Position numbers and translations under genes: made by a program. The notes below the pieces were generated by a model that saw only the letters and a program-made list of their open reading frames with translations, had not been told where the DNA came from and did not search any database. A stretch of 23,536 nt of DNA. It comes from Acidobacteriota bacterium. GTDB lineage: Bacteria > Acidobacteriota > Aminicenantia > UBA2199. How positions within the stretch are numbered: position 1 is the first letter of the stretch; every line of letters starts with the position of its first letter. The stretch is from assembly GCA_028749105.1 (NCBI GenBank), contig JAQUQF010000003.1, positions 1-23,536 on the forward strand, in the 5' to 3' direction. Positions 7,552 through 17,531 of this stretch are shown piece after piece.

Positions 7552-9633
7552 ATGGAGAATTTCCCCGAAAATGCATTGAAGATCCTGCGCGCCCGCTATT
7601 TCAAGAAAGACGAGAAGGGCGCCCTGGTGGAGAGCCGGCCTTCCGAGCTGTTCCGACGCGTATCCCGCTTCATCGCCCAGGCCGAAAAAAGCGACGCCGA
7701 CAGGAAGCTCTGGGAGGAGAAATTTTTCCAGGCCATGATGCAGAAGGATTTCATGCCCAACTCCCCCACTCTGACCGGAGCCGAGCGGCAGATGTGCCTC
7801 TCCGCCTGCTTTGTCCTGCCCATCGAGGACTCGCTTGACGGCATCTTCGAGACGGTAAAGAACGCCGCCCTGGTCCACAAGGAGGGCGGCGGCACGGGCT
7901 TCGACTTTTCGCGCATCCGGCCGGCCGGCAGCTTCGTGCGCAAAACGCAGGGAATCGCCTCGGGCCCGGTTTCGTTCCTGAAAGTGATCGATGCCGGCAC
8001 GGAGGCGGTCAAGCAGGGGGGCACGCGTCGCGGCGCCAACATGGGGGTGCTGCGCGTCGACCATCCCGACATCACGCACTTCATCACCATGAAGCGCGAC
8101 GGCATCACCGCCCAGAATTTCAACATCTCGGTGGCCGTCACCGACGCCTTCATCAAGGCCATCCACGACAAGACCCCCTACGACCTGATCAACCCCATGG
8201 ACGGCTCGGTCGCCGGCCAGGCCAACGCCCAGGAGATATTCGACCTGATCGTCGACTCGGCGTGGAACAACGGCGACCCCGGCCTGATCTTCATTGACAA
8301 GGTCAACCGCCTGAACCCGACCGCCGCGCAAGGCCCCATCCGCGCCACCAACCCCTGCGGCGAGCAGCCGCTTCACGACTACGAGGCCTGCAACCTCGGC
8401 TCGATCAACCTGCTGAACCTGTACGACGGGAAATCGGCCGACGGCATCGACTGGGAAAAGTTCCGCACCATCATCCAGCTGGGCATACGCTTCCTCGACG
8501 ATGTCATCGACGTCAACCTCTACCCGCTGGAAAAGATCGACAAGATGGCCAAGGCCAACCGCCGCATCGGCCTGGGGGTCATGGGTTTCGCCGACCTGCT
8601 GATCCGCCTGGGCACCGCCTACAACAGCGAGGAAGCCCGGGCCCTGGGCCGGAAACTCATCTCGTTCATGAAAGAGGAAGCGGTCAGCGCATCACGGCAT
8701 CTGGCCGAGACCCGCGGCAGCTTCCCCAACATCGAGAAATCGGTTTACAAGGGGACGAAGATGCGCAACGCCTCGGTGCTGACCATCGCCCCGACCGGGA
8801 CGATCTCGCGCATCGCCGGCTGCTCCTCCAGCATCGAGCCGATCTTCGCCTTCGAGGTGATCTCGAAGATCCTCGACAGCGAAATCCGCGACATCCATCC
8901 CCTCTTCAAAGAATGGCAGGAAACGCATCCCGGCGCCGTTCCCCCGGCGTATTTCGTCACCGCCCAGGAGATCGCGCCCAGCGACCACCTGAAGATGCAG
9001 GCGGTCTTCCAGGAATATGTGGACAGCGCCGTTTCCAAGACCATCAATTTCCCCAATGCCGCGACGCGCGAGGAGATCGCCGCCGCCTACCTGCAGGCCT
9101 TCGCCATGGACATCAAGGGCATCACCGTCTACCGCGACGGCTGCCGGGCCGTGCAGGTGCTGAACAAGGCCGGCGAAGACAAGCCGAAACCCATGGGCCG
9201 CCCCGAGGCCATCCCCTCCACCACCCACAAGATCTCCACCGGCCTCGGCAACCTCTACATCACGGTCACCTACTTCAACAAGAAGCCCTTCGAGGTATTC
9301 GCCTCCATCGGCAAGAGCGGCTACTCGACGATGGCCGACGCCGAGGCCATCGGCCGGCTGATCTCGCTGGCGCTGCGCAGCGGCATCTCGACCGAGGAAG
9401 TGGTCAACCAGCTCAAGGGCATCGGCGGCGCCGAGCCGATCTTTTCCAACGGCCAGCTGATCCAGTCCATCCCCGACGCCATCGCCAAGGTGCTGGAGAC
9501 CCACGTCGGCAAGGTCAATACCCATCACCAGGACTTCAGCGCCCTCAACTGCCCCATCTGCGGCAGCAGCATCAGCGACGAGAAGTGCCCCACCTGCGCC
9601 AACTGCGGCTGGTCGAAGTGCAACGGGGTGTGA
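7552..9633 (+). CDS. nrdJ: Adenosylcobalamin-dependent ribonucleoside-diphosphate reductase (class II)
   Basis: NrdJ reduces ribonucleotides to deoxyribonucleotides using a thiyl radical generated from adenosylcobalamin, with or without oxygen. The 693-residue protein shows the class II core. The radical-site motif NPCGE places N267, C269 and E271; C280 lies eleven residues after the radical cysteine and C86 (SACFV) lies about 183 before it, the spacing expected for the redox pair. GGGTGFDFSRIRP (112-124) and TRRGANMG (158-165) are conserved family stretches. After the barrel comes a TSCPD-like domain (about 555-650), then a Cys-rich tail with CxxC at 666/669 and 679/682 plus C685 and C690, which probably relays reducing equivalents. 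The ATG has AAGGAG six bases upstream. The gene appears monocistronic and implies a cobalamin supply. Confidence 0.96.
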   Translation: MENFPENALKILRARYFKKDEKGALVESRPSELFRRVSRFIAQAEKSDADRKLWEEKFFQAMMQKDFMPNSPTLTGAERQMCLSACFVLPIEDSLDGIFETVKNAALVHKEGGGTGFDFSRIRPAGSFVRKTQGIASGPVSFLKVIDAGTEAVKQGGTRRGANMGVLRVDHPDITHFITMKRDGITAQNFNISVAVTDAFIKAIHDKTPYDLINPMDGSVAGQANAQEIFDLIVDSAWNNGDPGLIFIDKVNRLNPTAAQGPIRATNPCGEQPLHDYEACNLGSINLLNLYDGKSADGIDWEKFRTIIQLGIRFLDDVIDVNLYPLEKIDKMAKANRRIGLGVMGFADLLIRLGTAYNSEEARALGRKLISFMKEEAVSASRHLAETRGSFPNIEKSVYKGTKMRNASVLTIAPTGTISRIAGCSSSIEPIFAFEVISKILDSEIRDIHPLFKEWQETHPGAVPPAYFVTAQEIAPSDHLKMQAVFQEYVDSAVSKTINFPNAATREEIAAAYLQAFAMDIKGITVYRDGCRAVQVLNKAGEDKPKPMGRPEAIPSTTHKISTGLGNLYITVTYFNKKPFEVFASIGKSGYSTMADAEAIGRLISLALRSGISTEEVVNQLKGIGGAEPIFSNGQLIQSIPDAIAKVLETHVGKVNTHHQDFSALNCPICGSSISDEKCPTCANCGWSKCNGV

Positions 9634-9663
9634 GCGCGCACAGCCCCGCCCGGACCCGCGGGG

Positions 9664-11331
9664 TCACATCGGGTAAGGATCGCTCGAGGAAGCTTCTGGC
9701 GAGTCCAACGGGGAATCGTTTTTCAGCGCCGACAACAGGGTTTCCCTGCCGGCAGGAGAAGAAGCGGCCTGAGCCAGATGGGCGAAGCGCTCGCTCAGGA
9801 GATCAAATTCCTTGAGTCCTCCTGACGGCAGCGGACCGCCGAAAAGCCCCGCGTAAAGTTCTTTCAGTTCAGCGACCGCCTGCTGCAGCCATGCCGCCTG
9901 CAGGCGGATCGTCTCGCCGCCCCCCGCCCCTTCCAGGAAGCTCCGCAGACGGCTGGAAAGCTCCACCTTGGCGGCGATGGTTTTATACAGCCTGGCGGTG
10001 AAATCGAAGAACCCGCTCATCTCATTGGCGGCGAACTCCCTTGCCTTCAGGTAGAGGGCGGCCTTGCTGAAATGGGCCGCGATCTCGCGGGGATCGCCCT
10101 GCCGGGAATACGGGGCCAGCAGCGGGTCTTCGAAAAGATAGCGGCAATGGGAGTATGGCAGCCGATGCTCGGCCTGGGCCAGAAAGGAAAAGACGCGGAA
10201 CAGGTCAGGCTCATCGCGGCTCAATGCCCAGCGGCTGAATGATGCCGGGCCGGGCAAGCGGCCGCTCCAGAGCAGGCACCCGGCCTGAAAATGGAGCAGG
10301 GCCGCCCCTTCCGGCAGGCACGTCTCCCCATCGTCCTGGCCTGCGGCCAGCATGATTCCCGCCAGCTTCCCCGTGCGCACCGCCGCTGCCGCGGCCTCGA
10401 TGCGCGCCATGGCCGCGCGCGTGTCGGGGAGGAAGCGATCCCGCTCGCACAGGAGCGGGCACAGTACCTGCTGGACGTGGTGCGCCTTGAACGGCAGGAT
10501 CACGGTCTTGAAATAATCACCCCGCCCGGGCCCGGGTCCAGCTTCCCGGTTCAGCACCAGGACCCCGCCGGGTATCCTGCGGATCCACTCCGGTCGGCGC
10601 AGAAAGAGGTCGCCCCAGGCCGCAATGCGGGTCCCGCCGGCCCTGGCGGCACGACACTGCCCCAGGAAAAAATCCAGCCAGGCGGTCGACCCTGTCTCCG
10701 CCTCCGCCCCGGTTCCGTGAAAAAAGGCCGGGCCGGGAGGAAGTTCTCCTATCTTTGGGCCGGCGGGTACGCGATGGAAGAGCGCCTGGGAATCCTTGTC
10801 CACGAAGATGACCTCCATGCCGATCCTGCGGGCCAGGTCCTTCACGCCGGCGGGGGCAGCGCTGGACAAGGCGATCTGGTTGAACTTCAACAGGGCCAAT
10901 TGCAGCAGCAGACGCTGCAGCCTGGGGGCGTCGGCGCCGGCTTTCCCCTCGCCGGGGAAGAAAAATCCCCGCCAGGCAACCTCCGGTTCGTCACGAAGCG
11001 AGAAGACCGGCATGCGGCCGGCATCGGCATGGAACGCCAGCACCTGCAGCAGGGTGCAGAGGGCATAGAAGCGGCCGCGGGGAGAATTGGCGCCGAGCAC
11101 GACCCGGCCCGCCTCGCAGTCGATGGCATAGGCCTCGCCGCTGCGGCCGGGAGTGTCCTGGAAGATGATCTCCAGGCCGCGGCCGCGGCTGGGGACGCGA
11201 AAGCGGCTGAACAGGAAGTCGTATTTTTTCAGGACTTCCAGGGGAAAGGAGAGGCTGCGGATGTCCAGCGAACCGCCGCTGAAGCGGAGGGCCCGGGCAG
11301 GCGGACACAGGAAAGCGAATTCGTTCTTCAT
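9664..11331 (-). CDS. Glycoside hydrolase family 20-like protein, probably catalytically degenerate
   Basis: The 555-residue product begins like a beta-N-acetylhexosaminidase. A GH20b-type alpha/beta domain (about 50-105) contains YAIDCEAGRVVLGANSPRG, then YALCTLLQVL, followed by the linker FSLRDEPEVAWRGFFF (110-125) that leads into GH20 barrels, and LALLKFNQIALS (145-156) where GH20 has its Y-K-L-N-x-L-H-L strand. The catalytic Asp-Glu pair in an H-x-G-x-D-E setting cannot be found, and later residues do not read as a normal barrel. The C-terminal part (about 400-520) looks helical. No signal peptide is present. The ATG at 11331 is chosen because the 37 codons upstream resemble non-coding sequence and overlap the promoter; there is no clear Shine-Dalgarno site. 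Function is unknown: enzyme relic, sugar-binding or scaffold are all possible. Confidence 0.7.
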   Translation of the reverse strand: MKNEFAFLCPPARALRFSGGSLDIRSLSFPLEVLKKYDFLFSRFRVPSRGRGLEIIFQDTPGRSGEAYAIDCEAGRVVLGANSPRGRFYALCTLLQVLAFHADAGRMPVFSLRDEPEVAWRGFFFPGEGKAGADAPRLQRLLLQLALLKFNQIALSSAAPAGVKDLARRIGMEVIFVDKDSQALFHRVPAGPKIGELPPGPAFFHGTGAEAETGSTAWLDFFLGQCRAARAGGTRIAAWGDLFLRRPEWIRRIPGGVLVLNREAGPGPGRGDYFKTVILPFKAHHVQQVLCPLLCERDRFLPDTRAAMARIEAAAAAVRTGKLAGIMLAAGQDDGETCLPEGAALLHFQAGCLLWSGRLPGPASFSRWALSRDEPDLFRVFSFLAQAEHRLPYSHCRYLFEDPLLAPYSRQGDPREIAAHFSKAALYLKAREFAANEMSGFFDFTARLYKTIAAKVELSSRLRSFLEGAGGGETIRLQAAWLQQAVAELKELYAGLFGGPLPSGGLKEFDLLSERFAHLAQAASSPAGRETLLSALKNDSPLDSPEASSSDPYPM

Positions 11332-11374
11332 GATCTTTGCAAAGAAAAGCCGGCCAGGGGCGGCTAGCAAGGGG

Positions 11375-11403
11375 ATTCTAGGACAAAACCCGCTCCATGG
11401 CAA
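11375..11403 (-). promoter_or_regulatory. Sigma-70-type promoter of the GH20-like gene
   Basis: On the minus strand TTGCCA (11403-11398) is separated by 17 bases from TAGAAT (11380-11375), each one mismatch from consensus. The predicted start is near 11368, about 37 bases before the ATG at 11331. This also argues against the longer upstream reading of the gene. Confidence 0.7.
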
Positions 11404-11455
11404 ACGAGTGCGGTGCCGGCCGGGAGAAAAAAAACAAATCAACCCCGGCGAAAAA

Positions 11456-11484
11456 TTGACAAAGCCAAATATCTTCTATAGAAT
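11456..11484 (+). promoter_or_regulatory. Sigma-70-type promoter of the cNMP-FHA gene
   Basis: A perfect TTGACA (11456-11461), a 17-base spacer and TAGAAT (11479-11484, one mismatch) lie in front of the ATG at 11501. Transcription should start near 11491, leaving only about ten leader bases and no Shine-Dalgarno site. The element excludes the longer in-frame opening upstream. Confidence 0.8.
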
Positions 11485-11500
11485 ATTTTCCGCTGCGCAA

Positions 11501-12262
11501 ATGGATGCACTGAAAAAATTCATCAGCAAATACGCCGCCGGCGACGTCATCTATAAAAAGGGCGACATCCAGACCGATTTTTTCATCATCAACAAGGGCA
11601 AGGTGCAGCTGAAAAACGACGGCCAGGGCGTGATCCTGGCCACGCTCGGCAAGGGCGATTTTTTCGGGGAGGAATCCCTGAACAACGAGCAGAACGCGAT
11701 CTACACCGTTGAGGTCATCGAGGACTCCTTCCTGATCAAGATCCCCTATGTCGCCCTGACCGAGATGCTCAAGCAGACCCCGGACATCGCCCTGAAGATA
11801 CTGAAAAAACTGAGCGAAAAGCACATCAAGATCCAGAGCGTGCTGCTGGAGATGAGCGCTGCCCCGGCGCCGGCGGACAAGGAAAAGCCCGGCGCAAAGG
11901 AAATGAAGAAGGAGGACTCGACGTCGGAAAAAATCGGCGGCGAGATCAAGGCCTACCTGATCATCCAGCGCTCGAACCGCCTGGTGCAGCTGACCAAGAC
12001 CCAGACCTTCCTGGGCCGGCGGGACTACACGACCGGCTTCGTCCCCGACATCGACCTCACCGACGAGGACGAGGAAAAATACATCTCGCGCAAGCACTCC
12101 AAGATCCAGTACAAGGACGGGAAATTCTACCTCTCCGAGGAGCCCGGCGCCATCAACGGCACCTTCCTGAACGGCAACAAGCTGCAGACCGGCGTCAAGC
12201 ACGAGCTGCACGCCGAGGACGAGATCACCCTCTGCCACCTGAACATTATATTCAAGGTTTGA
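11501..12262 (+). CDS. Cyclic nucleotide-binding-like domain and FHA domain fusion protein
   Basis: This 253-residue soluble protein joins two signalling modules. Residues about 10-105 form a cNMP-binding/CRP-like beta-barrel: AAGDVIYKKGD at 12-22, FFIINKGKVQL at 27-37 and GDFFGEESL at 52-60, the phosphate-binding-cassette region. The arginine normally contacting the cyclic phosphate is not evident (LNNEQNAIYTV follows), so ligand binding is doubtful. A charged linker (about 120-148) leads to an FHA domain (about 150-253) with LGRRDY, SRKHS (196-200) and NGTFLNG (219-225), the residues that read phosphothreonine. There is no DNA-binding helix-turn-helix, so it is not a CRP regulator. The upstream frame is open but precedes the promoter. 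The 3' end overlaps convergent birA by 11 bases. Confidence 0.88.
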   Translation: MDALKKFISKYAAGDVIYKKGDIQTDFFIINKGKVQLKNDGQGVILATLGKGDFFGEESLNNEQNAIYTVEVIEDSFLIKIPYVALTEMLKQTPDIALKILKKLSEKHIKIQSVLLEMSAAPAPADKEKPGAKEMKKEDSTSEKIGGEIKAYLIIQRSNRLVQLTKTQTFLGRRDYTTGFVPDIDLTDEDEEKYISRKHSKIQYKDGKFYLSEEPGAINGTFLNGNKLQTGVKHELHAEDEITLCHLNIIFKV

Positions 12263-12981
12263 TCTCGCCGCTGTAAAACACCTGCAATTCCCCGCCCGCT
12301 GTTTCCAGCTGCAGTCCGCCGTCCGCGGCCAGCCCGCGGCATACCCCGAGACAGGTCTTCCCCTGGTGATGAAAGGAGATCTCTTTGCCCACGAACGGCC
12401 GGTTCAAGGCCCGGGCCCGATCGATCACCGCTTGCGGGTCCCCTGCCAGCCTCCACAGCCAGGCCGTCATTTCCGCAGCCAGCCGTTCGCGGCCTTCCCC
12501 GACCGGCCATTCCCTCCCGGTCAGGGTGCGCAGCGAAGCGGCCGCCGCCTGCAGCTCGGCAGGGAAGTCCGCCGGTCTCTGATTGAGATTGATGCCGATG
12601 CCGACCAGGCATGTGACCGCTTCCCCGACCACCATGTTCTCGCAGAGAATGCCGGCGACTTTTTTCCCGCCCCCCAGGACGTCGTTGGGCCACTTCAGAG
12701 CGAACTCCATGCCGGTCCAGCCGTTGAGCATGTCGACTGCGGCGACCCCGGAAACGATGGAAAGGAGCGACAGCCGCCGCGCGTCGACGAGCCGGAAAGC
12801 GAAGGTGACGTAGAGGCCCAGACCCGGGGCCGAAAACCAGCTGTGGCCCTCGCGGCCGCGCCCGGACGACTGGGTGCCGGCGCTCACCATAAGCGGCAGG
12901 TCCTCCTGCAGCCGGGTGAAATTCTCCCGGATGTAGTCGTTGGTCGAGCGGCAGCGGTGCAGCCGGACGTGATGGAAGCGG

Positions 12982-12998
<17 letters not shown>
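12252..12998 (-). CDS. birA: Biotin--[acetyl-CoA-carboxylase] ligase, monofunctional BirA/BPL
   Basis: The enzyme activates biotin to biotinyl-AMP and attaches it to a lysine of biotin carboxyl carrier proteins. The 248 residues include STN (18-20), the biotinyl-AMP loop GRGREGHSW (46-54), KWPNDV (102-107), the following G-K-K-V-A-G-I-L with its lysine, and GIGINLN. A C-terminal SH3-like cap is visible. There is no N-terminal helix-turn-helix, so it is a ligase only and not the biotin operon repressor. The best start is a TTG at 12998, which overlaps the end of valS by 17 bases; no ATG or GTG is available before conserved residues. Coupled translation from valS would explain the weak start. 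Confidence 0.92.
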
Positions 12999-15612
<2,614 letters not shown>

Positions 15613-15619
15613 GATGGGG

Positions 15620-15623
15620 CTCC
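15620..15623 (-). promoter_or_regulatory. Ribosome-binding site deciding the GTG start of valS
   Basis: GGAG lies seven bases before GTG 15612. The alternative ATG at 15597 has only a weak GGAAA nearby. Confidence 0.65.
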
Positions 15624-15633
15624 AGGCGAAAAA

Positions 15634-16950
15634 TTAAAGGCCGCTGTCGTTCAGGTCGGACTTGATCTTTTCGATCTCTTCCTTGATGATCTTTTCGGCC
15701 AGGGGCGGGACGATCTCCCAGAGCAGCTGCTTGATGGTTTGGCTCAGCTTGTCTTCCAGCTTGTCCGTCATCGCGAATTTCTCAGGGACGGCCGCCGCTG
15801 GCTCGGTCCGGGCTTCCTTTTTCGGTTTTACGGTCAGCAGGGCCAGCTCGTCCTGGGGAGAGTGCGTTTCCGGCCTGGTTTTTTCCAGGACCGGCTCCTT
15901 CTTGACGATTTCTTCCTCCAGCCGCTCCAGGTCCCGGGAGGTCGATTCTTTCTTCTTGGCAGCGAAGAAATCCAGCGTGTCGACGACCATGCCGGGCTCC
16001 TCGAATTCCAGCGACAGCTTTTCCTCGGCCTTCAGCGGCTTCTCTTCCTCCATGTCGGCAGGGAACTGCTGCTCGCCGGTATCAGCAGGCAGCAACGTTT
16101 CCAGAGGCGTTTTGAGAATGTCCTCGGAAGTATCCTCGTTGGCGATCTCGAGGAAACGATCATGGAACTCATCGGACGCATCCCGCCCCTCGCCAACGGC
16201 AAGGGAATCCTGCTCGAACTCCAGGGAAGCGGGCTGCCCCGCGGCCGAGGATGGATTGATCTCTTCGAATGCCGGCTCCTCTTCGAACGGGTTCTTGAAC
16301 GGCTCGTCCGCCTCCTGGAGCATCAGATTGTCTCGGAGAGGCTGCGTCCCCTGGGTGATCTCCTCCGACGGCAGGATTTCATCGTGCTCCGGGGGAGGAG
16401 GGGGGGCGGCGGGCGGCGGGGCGACGGGCGGGGCAGCGAGCGGGGCGTCCATTACGCCGCGGATGTCGGAAAAGCTGATGTCCTCGCTTTCGGGCGCCTC
16501 GGTCTCGATCTCGGGGAATTCCTCGGGGAATGAGGTGGGGCCCTCGGCGGGAAATTCATCCACCAGGACCGGCTCTTCCTGATTGATGATCTTCATGACG
16601 GCGGCGACCAGGGCGTTGGAGTCGAAAGGCTTGGTGATGATATCCTCGTACTTGAGGTTCTTGATCATTTCGTTGTCAACCGGCTCGAAGCTGCCTTTCA
16701 TCAGAAAAACGCGGCCGCCCTTCAGGGCCGGGGTCTCGTTGATGAAGCGGCAGACATCGTAGCCGTTGGTTTCCGGCAGCTTGATGTCCACGATCACGAC
16801 GGCCGGATTCAACTGCAGCAGCTTTTCCCTGATCCCGGATCCGTTCTCGAAACTGCGGACCTCTATATTGTCAATCTCCGAAAAGGACAACTCGACGATG
16901 CGGCGGATTGTATAGCTGTTGTCAGCCAGAACAATCACTTTTTTGCTCAT
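15634..16950 (-). CDS. Response regulator receiver protein with long acidic/proline-rich linker and helical C-terminal tail
   Basis: The 438-residue protein starts with a CheY-like receiver (about 4-122). D10, the phosphoacceptor D55 in VVIVDIKLP, and K107 in TKPF are present. The conserved switch Thr/Ser position appears to be K85 (VFLMKGS), which would alter the usual phospho-switch. Residues about 125-390 are low-complexity, rich in Glu, Asp and Pro, including a proline stretch near 190-205. A final amphipathic region (about 397-433) with KLEDKLSQTIKQLLWEIVP and then LAEKIIKEEIEKIK looks like a protein-interaction or oligomerisation helix. No DNA-binding or enzymatic output domain is seen. 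AGGAGG six bases before the ATG fixes the start. It probably leads an operon with valS and birA; its partner kinase is unknown. Confidence 0.85.
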   Translation of the reverse strand: MSKKVIVLADNSYTIRRIVELSFSEIDNIEVRSFENGSGIREKLLQLNPAVVIVDIKLPETNGYDVCRFINETPALKGGRVFLMKGSFEPVDNEMIKNLKYEDIITKPFDSNALVAAVMKIINQEEPVLVDEFPAEGPTSFPEEFPEIETEAPESEDISFSDIRGVMDAPLAAPPVAPPPAAPPPPPEHDEILPSEEITQGTQPLRDNLMLQEADEPFKNPFEEEPAFEEINPSSAAGQPASLEFEQDSLAVGEGRDASDEFHDRFLEIANEDTSEDILKTPLETLLPADTGEQQFPADMEEEKPLKAEEKLSLEFEEPGMVVDTLDFFAAKKKESTSRDLERLEEEIVKKEPVLEKTRPETHSPQDELALLTVKPKKEARTEPAAAVPEKFAMTDKLEDKLSQTIKQLLWEIVPPLAEKIIKEEIEKIKSDLNDSGL

Positions 16951-16956
16951 GCTGGT

Positions 16957-16962
16957 CCTCCT
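16957..16962 (-). promoter_or_regulatory. Ribosome-binding site of the receiver-domain gene
   Basis: A perfect AGGAGG stands six bases before the ATG at 16950 and selects this start over the frame opening at 16995. Confidence 0.9.
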
Positions 16963-16987
16963 GAACAAATACCCACCTGCGCCTTTC

Positions 16988-17015
16988 TTTATCACTTTTT
17001 CAAGTGCAATGTCAA
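16988..17015 (-). promoter_or_regulatory. Probable promoter of the receiver-valS-birA operon
   Basis: On the minus strand a perfect TTGACA (17015-17010) is followed after 16 bases by GATAAA (16993-16988, four of six matches). The spacer contains a small inverted repeat, CACTT-N4-AAGTG. The predicted start is about 30 bases before the ATG at 16950. Confidence 0.5.
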
Positions 17016-17024
17016 GTTAAAACA

Positions 17025-17053
17025 TTGACTTTTTAATTTTTTTGTACGAAAAT
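17025..17053 (+). promoter_or_regulatory. Possible promoter of the B12-binding subunit gene, implying a leaderless mRNA
   Basis: TTGACT (17025-17030), 17 bases and GAAAAT (17048-17053, four of six matches) precede the ATG at 17063. The start point would fall near 17060, so the transcript would begin almost at the start codon. No Shine-Dalgarno sequence is present, which agrees with this. Confidence 0.4.
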
Positions 17054-17062
17054 AACTATATC

Positions 17063-17452
17063 ATGCACAGAATCAAGGTTCTCATCGCCAAACCCGGGCT
17101 GGACGGACATGACCGCGGCGCCAAGATCATCGCCAAATACCTTCGCGATGCCGGCATGGAAGTCATCTATACCGGCCTGCGCCAGTCGCCCGAAACGATC
17201 GTCAATACGGCGATCCAGGAAGACGTTTCCATCATCGGCCTGAGCATCCTCTCGGGCGCCCATATCCAGCTTTGCAAAAAGATCATGGACATCTATCAGG
17301 CAAAGAAAATAGCCCCGCCGCCGGTATTCCTTGGCGGCATCATCCCGGGCGAGGACATGCCGGAGCTGAAGCGCATCGGCATCCGCGAAGTATTCCCCCC
17401 GGGAACCCCCCTGGAGGACGTCGCCGGCAAGGTCCGCGAAATTGCCGGGTAG
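17063..17452 (+). CDS. Cobalamin B12-binding domain protein, methylmalonyl-CoA mutase small (C-terminal) subunit type
   Basis: This 129-residue protein is a free-standing B12-binding Rossmann-like domain. It has the D-x-H-x-x-G signature (D14, H16, G19 in DGHDRGAK), with H16 the expected lower ligand of cobalamin, then SILSGAH and GGIIPGED, patterns seen in acyl-CoA mutase C-terminal domains. In organisms with split mutases this subunit pairs with a separately encoded catalytic chain of methylmalonyl-CoA or a related mutase. No catalytic partner is in the window. The ATG at 17063 is chosen; a TTG seven codons earlier is in frame but overlaps the promoter. The family is clear; which acyl-CoA is the substrate cannot be told. 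Confidence 0.93.
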   Translation: MHRIKVLIAKPGLDGHDRGAKIIAKYLRDAGMEVIYTGLRQSPETIVNTAIQEDVSIIGLSILSGAHIQLCKKIMDIYQAKKIAPPPVFLGGIIPGEDMPELKRIGIREVFPPGTPLEDVAGKVREIAG

Positions 17453-17476
17453 CCCGAGCGCGCATGGCCGACATGG

Positions 17477-17505
17477 TTGACATCGGTTTTTCACCATTAT
17501 ACAAT
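17477..17505 (+). promoter_or_regulatory. Sigma-70-type promoter of the M23 peptidase gene
   Basis: TTGACA (17477-17482), a 17-base spacer and TACAAT (17500-17505, one mismatch) lie between the B12-binding gene and the GTG at 17532. The predicted leader is about 20 bases and includes AGGGA at 17520-17524. The gene can therefore be transcribed independently of its upstream neighbour. Confidence 0.8.
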
Positions 17506-17531
17506 AGGGACGCCCGCGCAGGGAACGCACA

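Noticed and set aside
9644..9663. Hairpin CCCCGC-N8-GCGGGG between nrdJ and the GH20-like gene as a terminator
   Set aside because: No T-run follows on either strand and the stem is six pairs, so terminator function is unsupported.
11332..11442. Upstream extension of the GH20-like gene by 37 codons
   Set aside because: The extension covers the predicted promoter (11375-11403) and has no family resemblance.
11153..11500. Upstream extension of the cNMP-FHA gene by 116 codons
   Set aside because: It crosses the TTGACA/TAGAAT promoter and lies antisense to the GH20-like gene; the cNMP fold begins right after the ATG at 11501.
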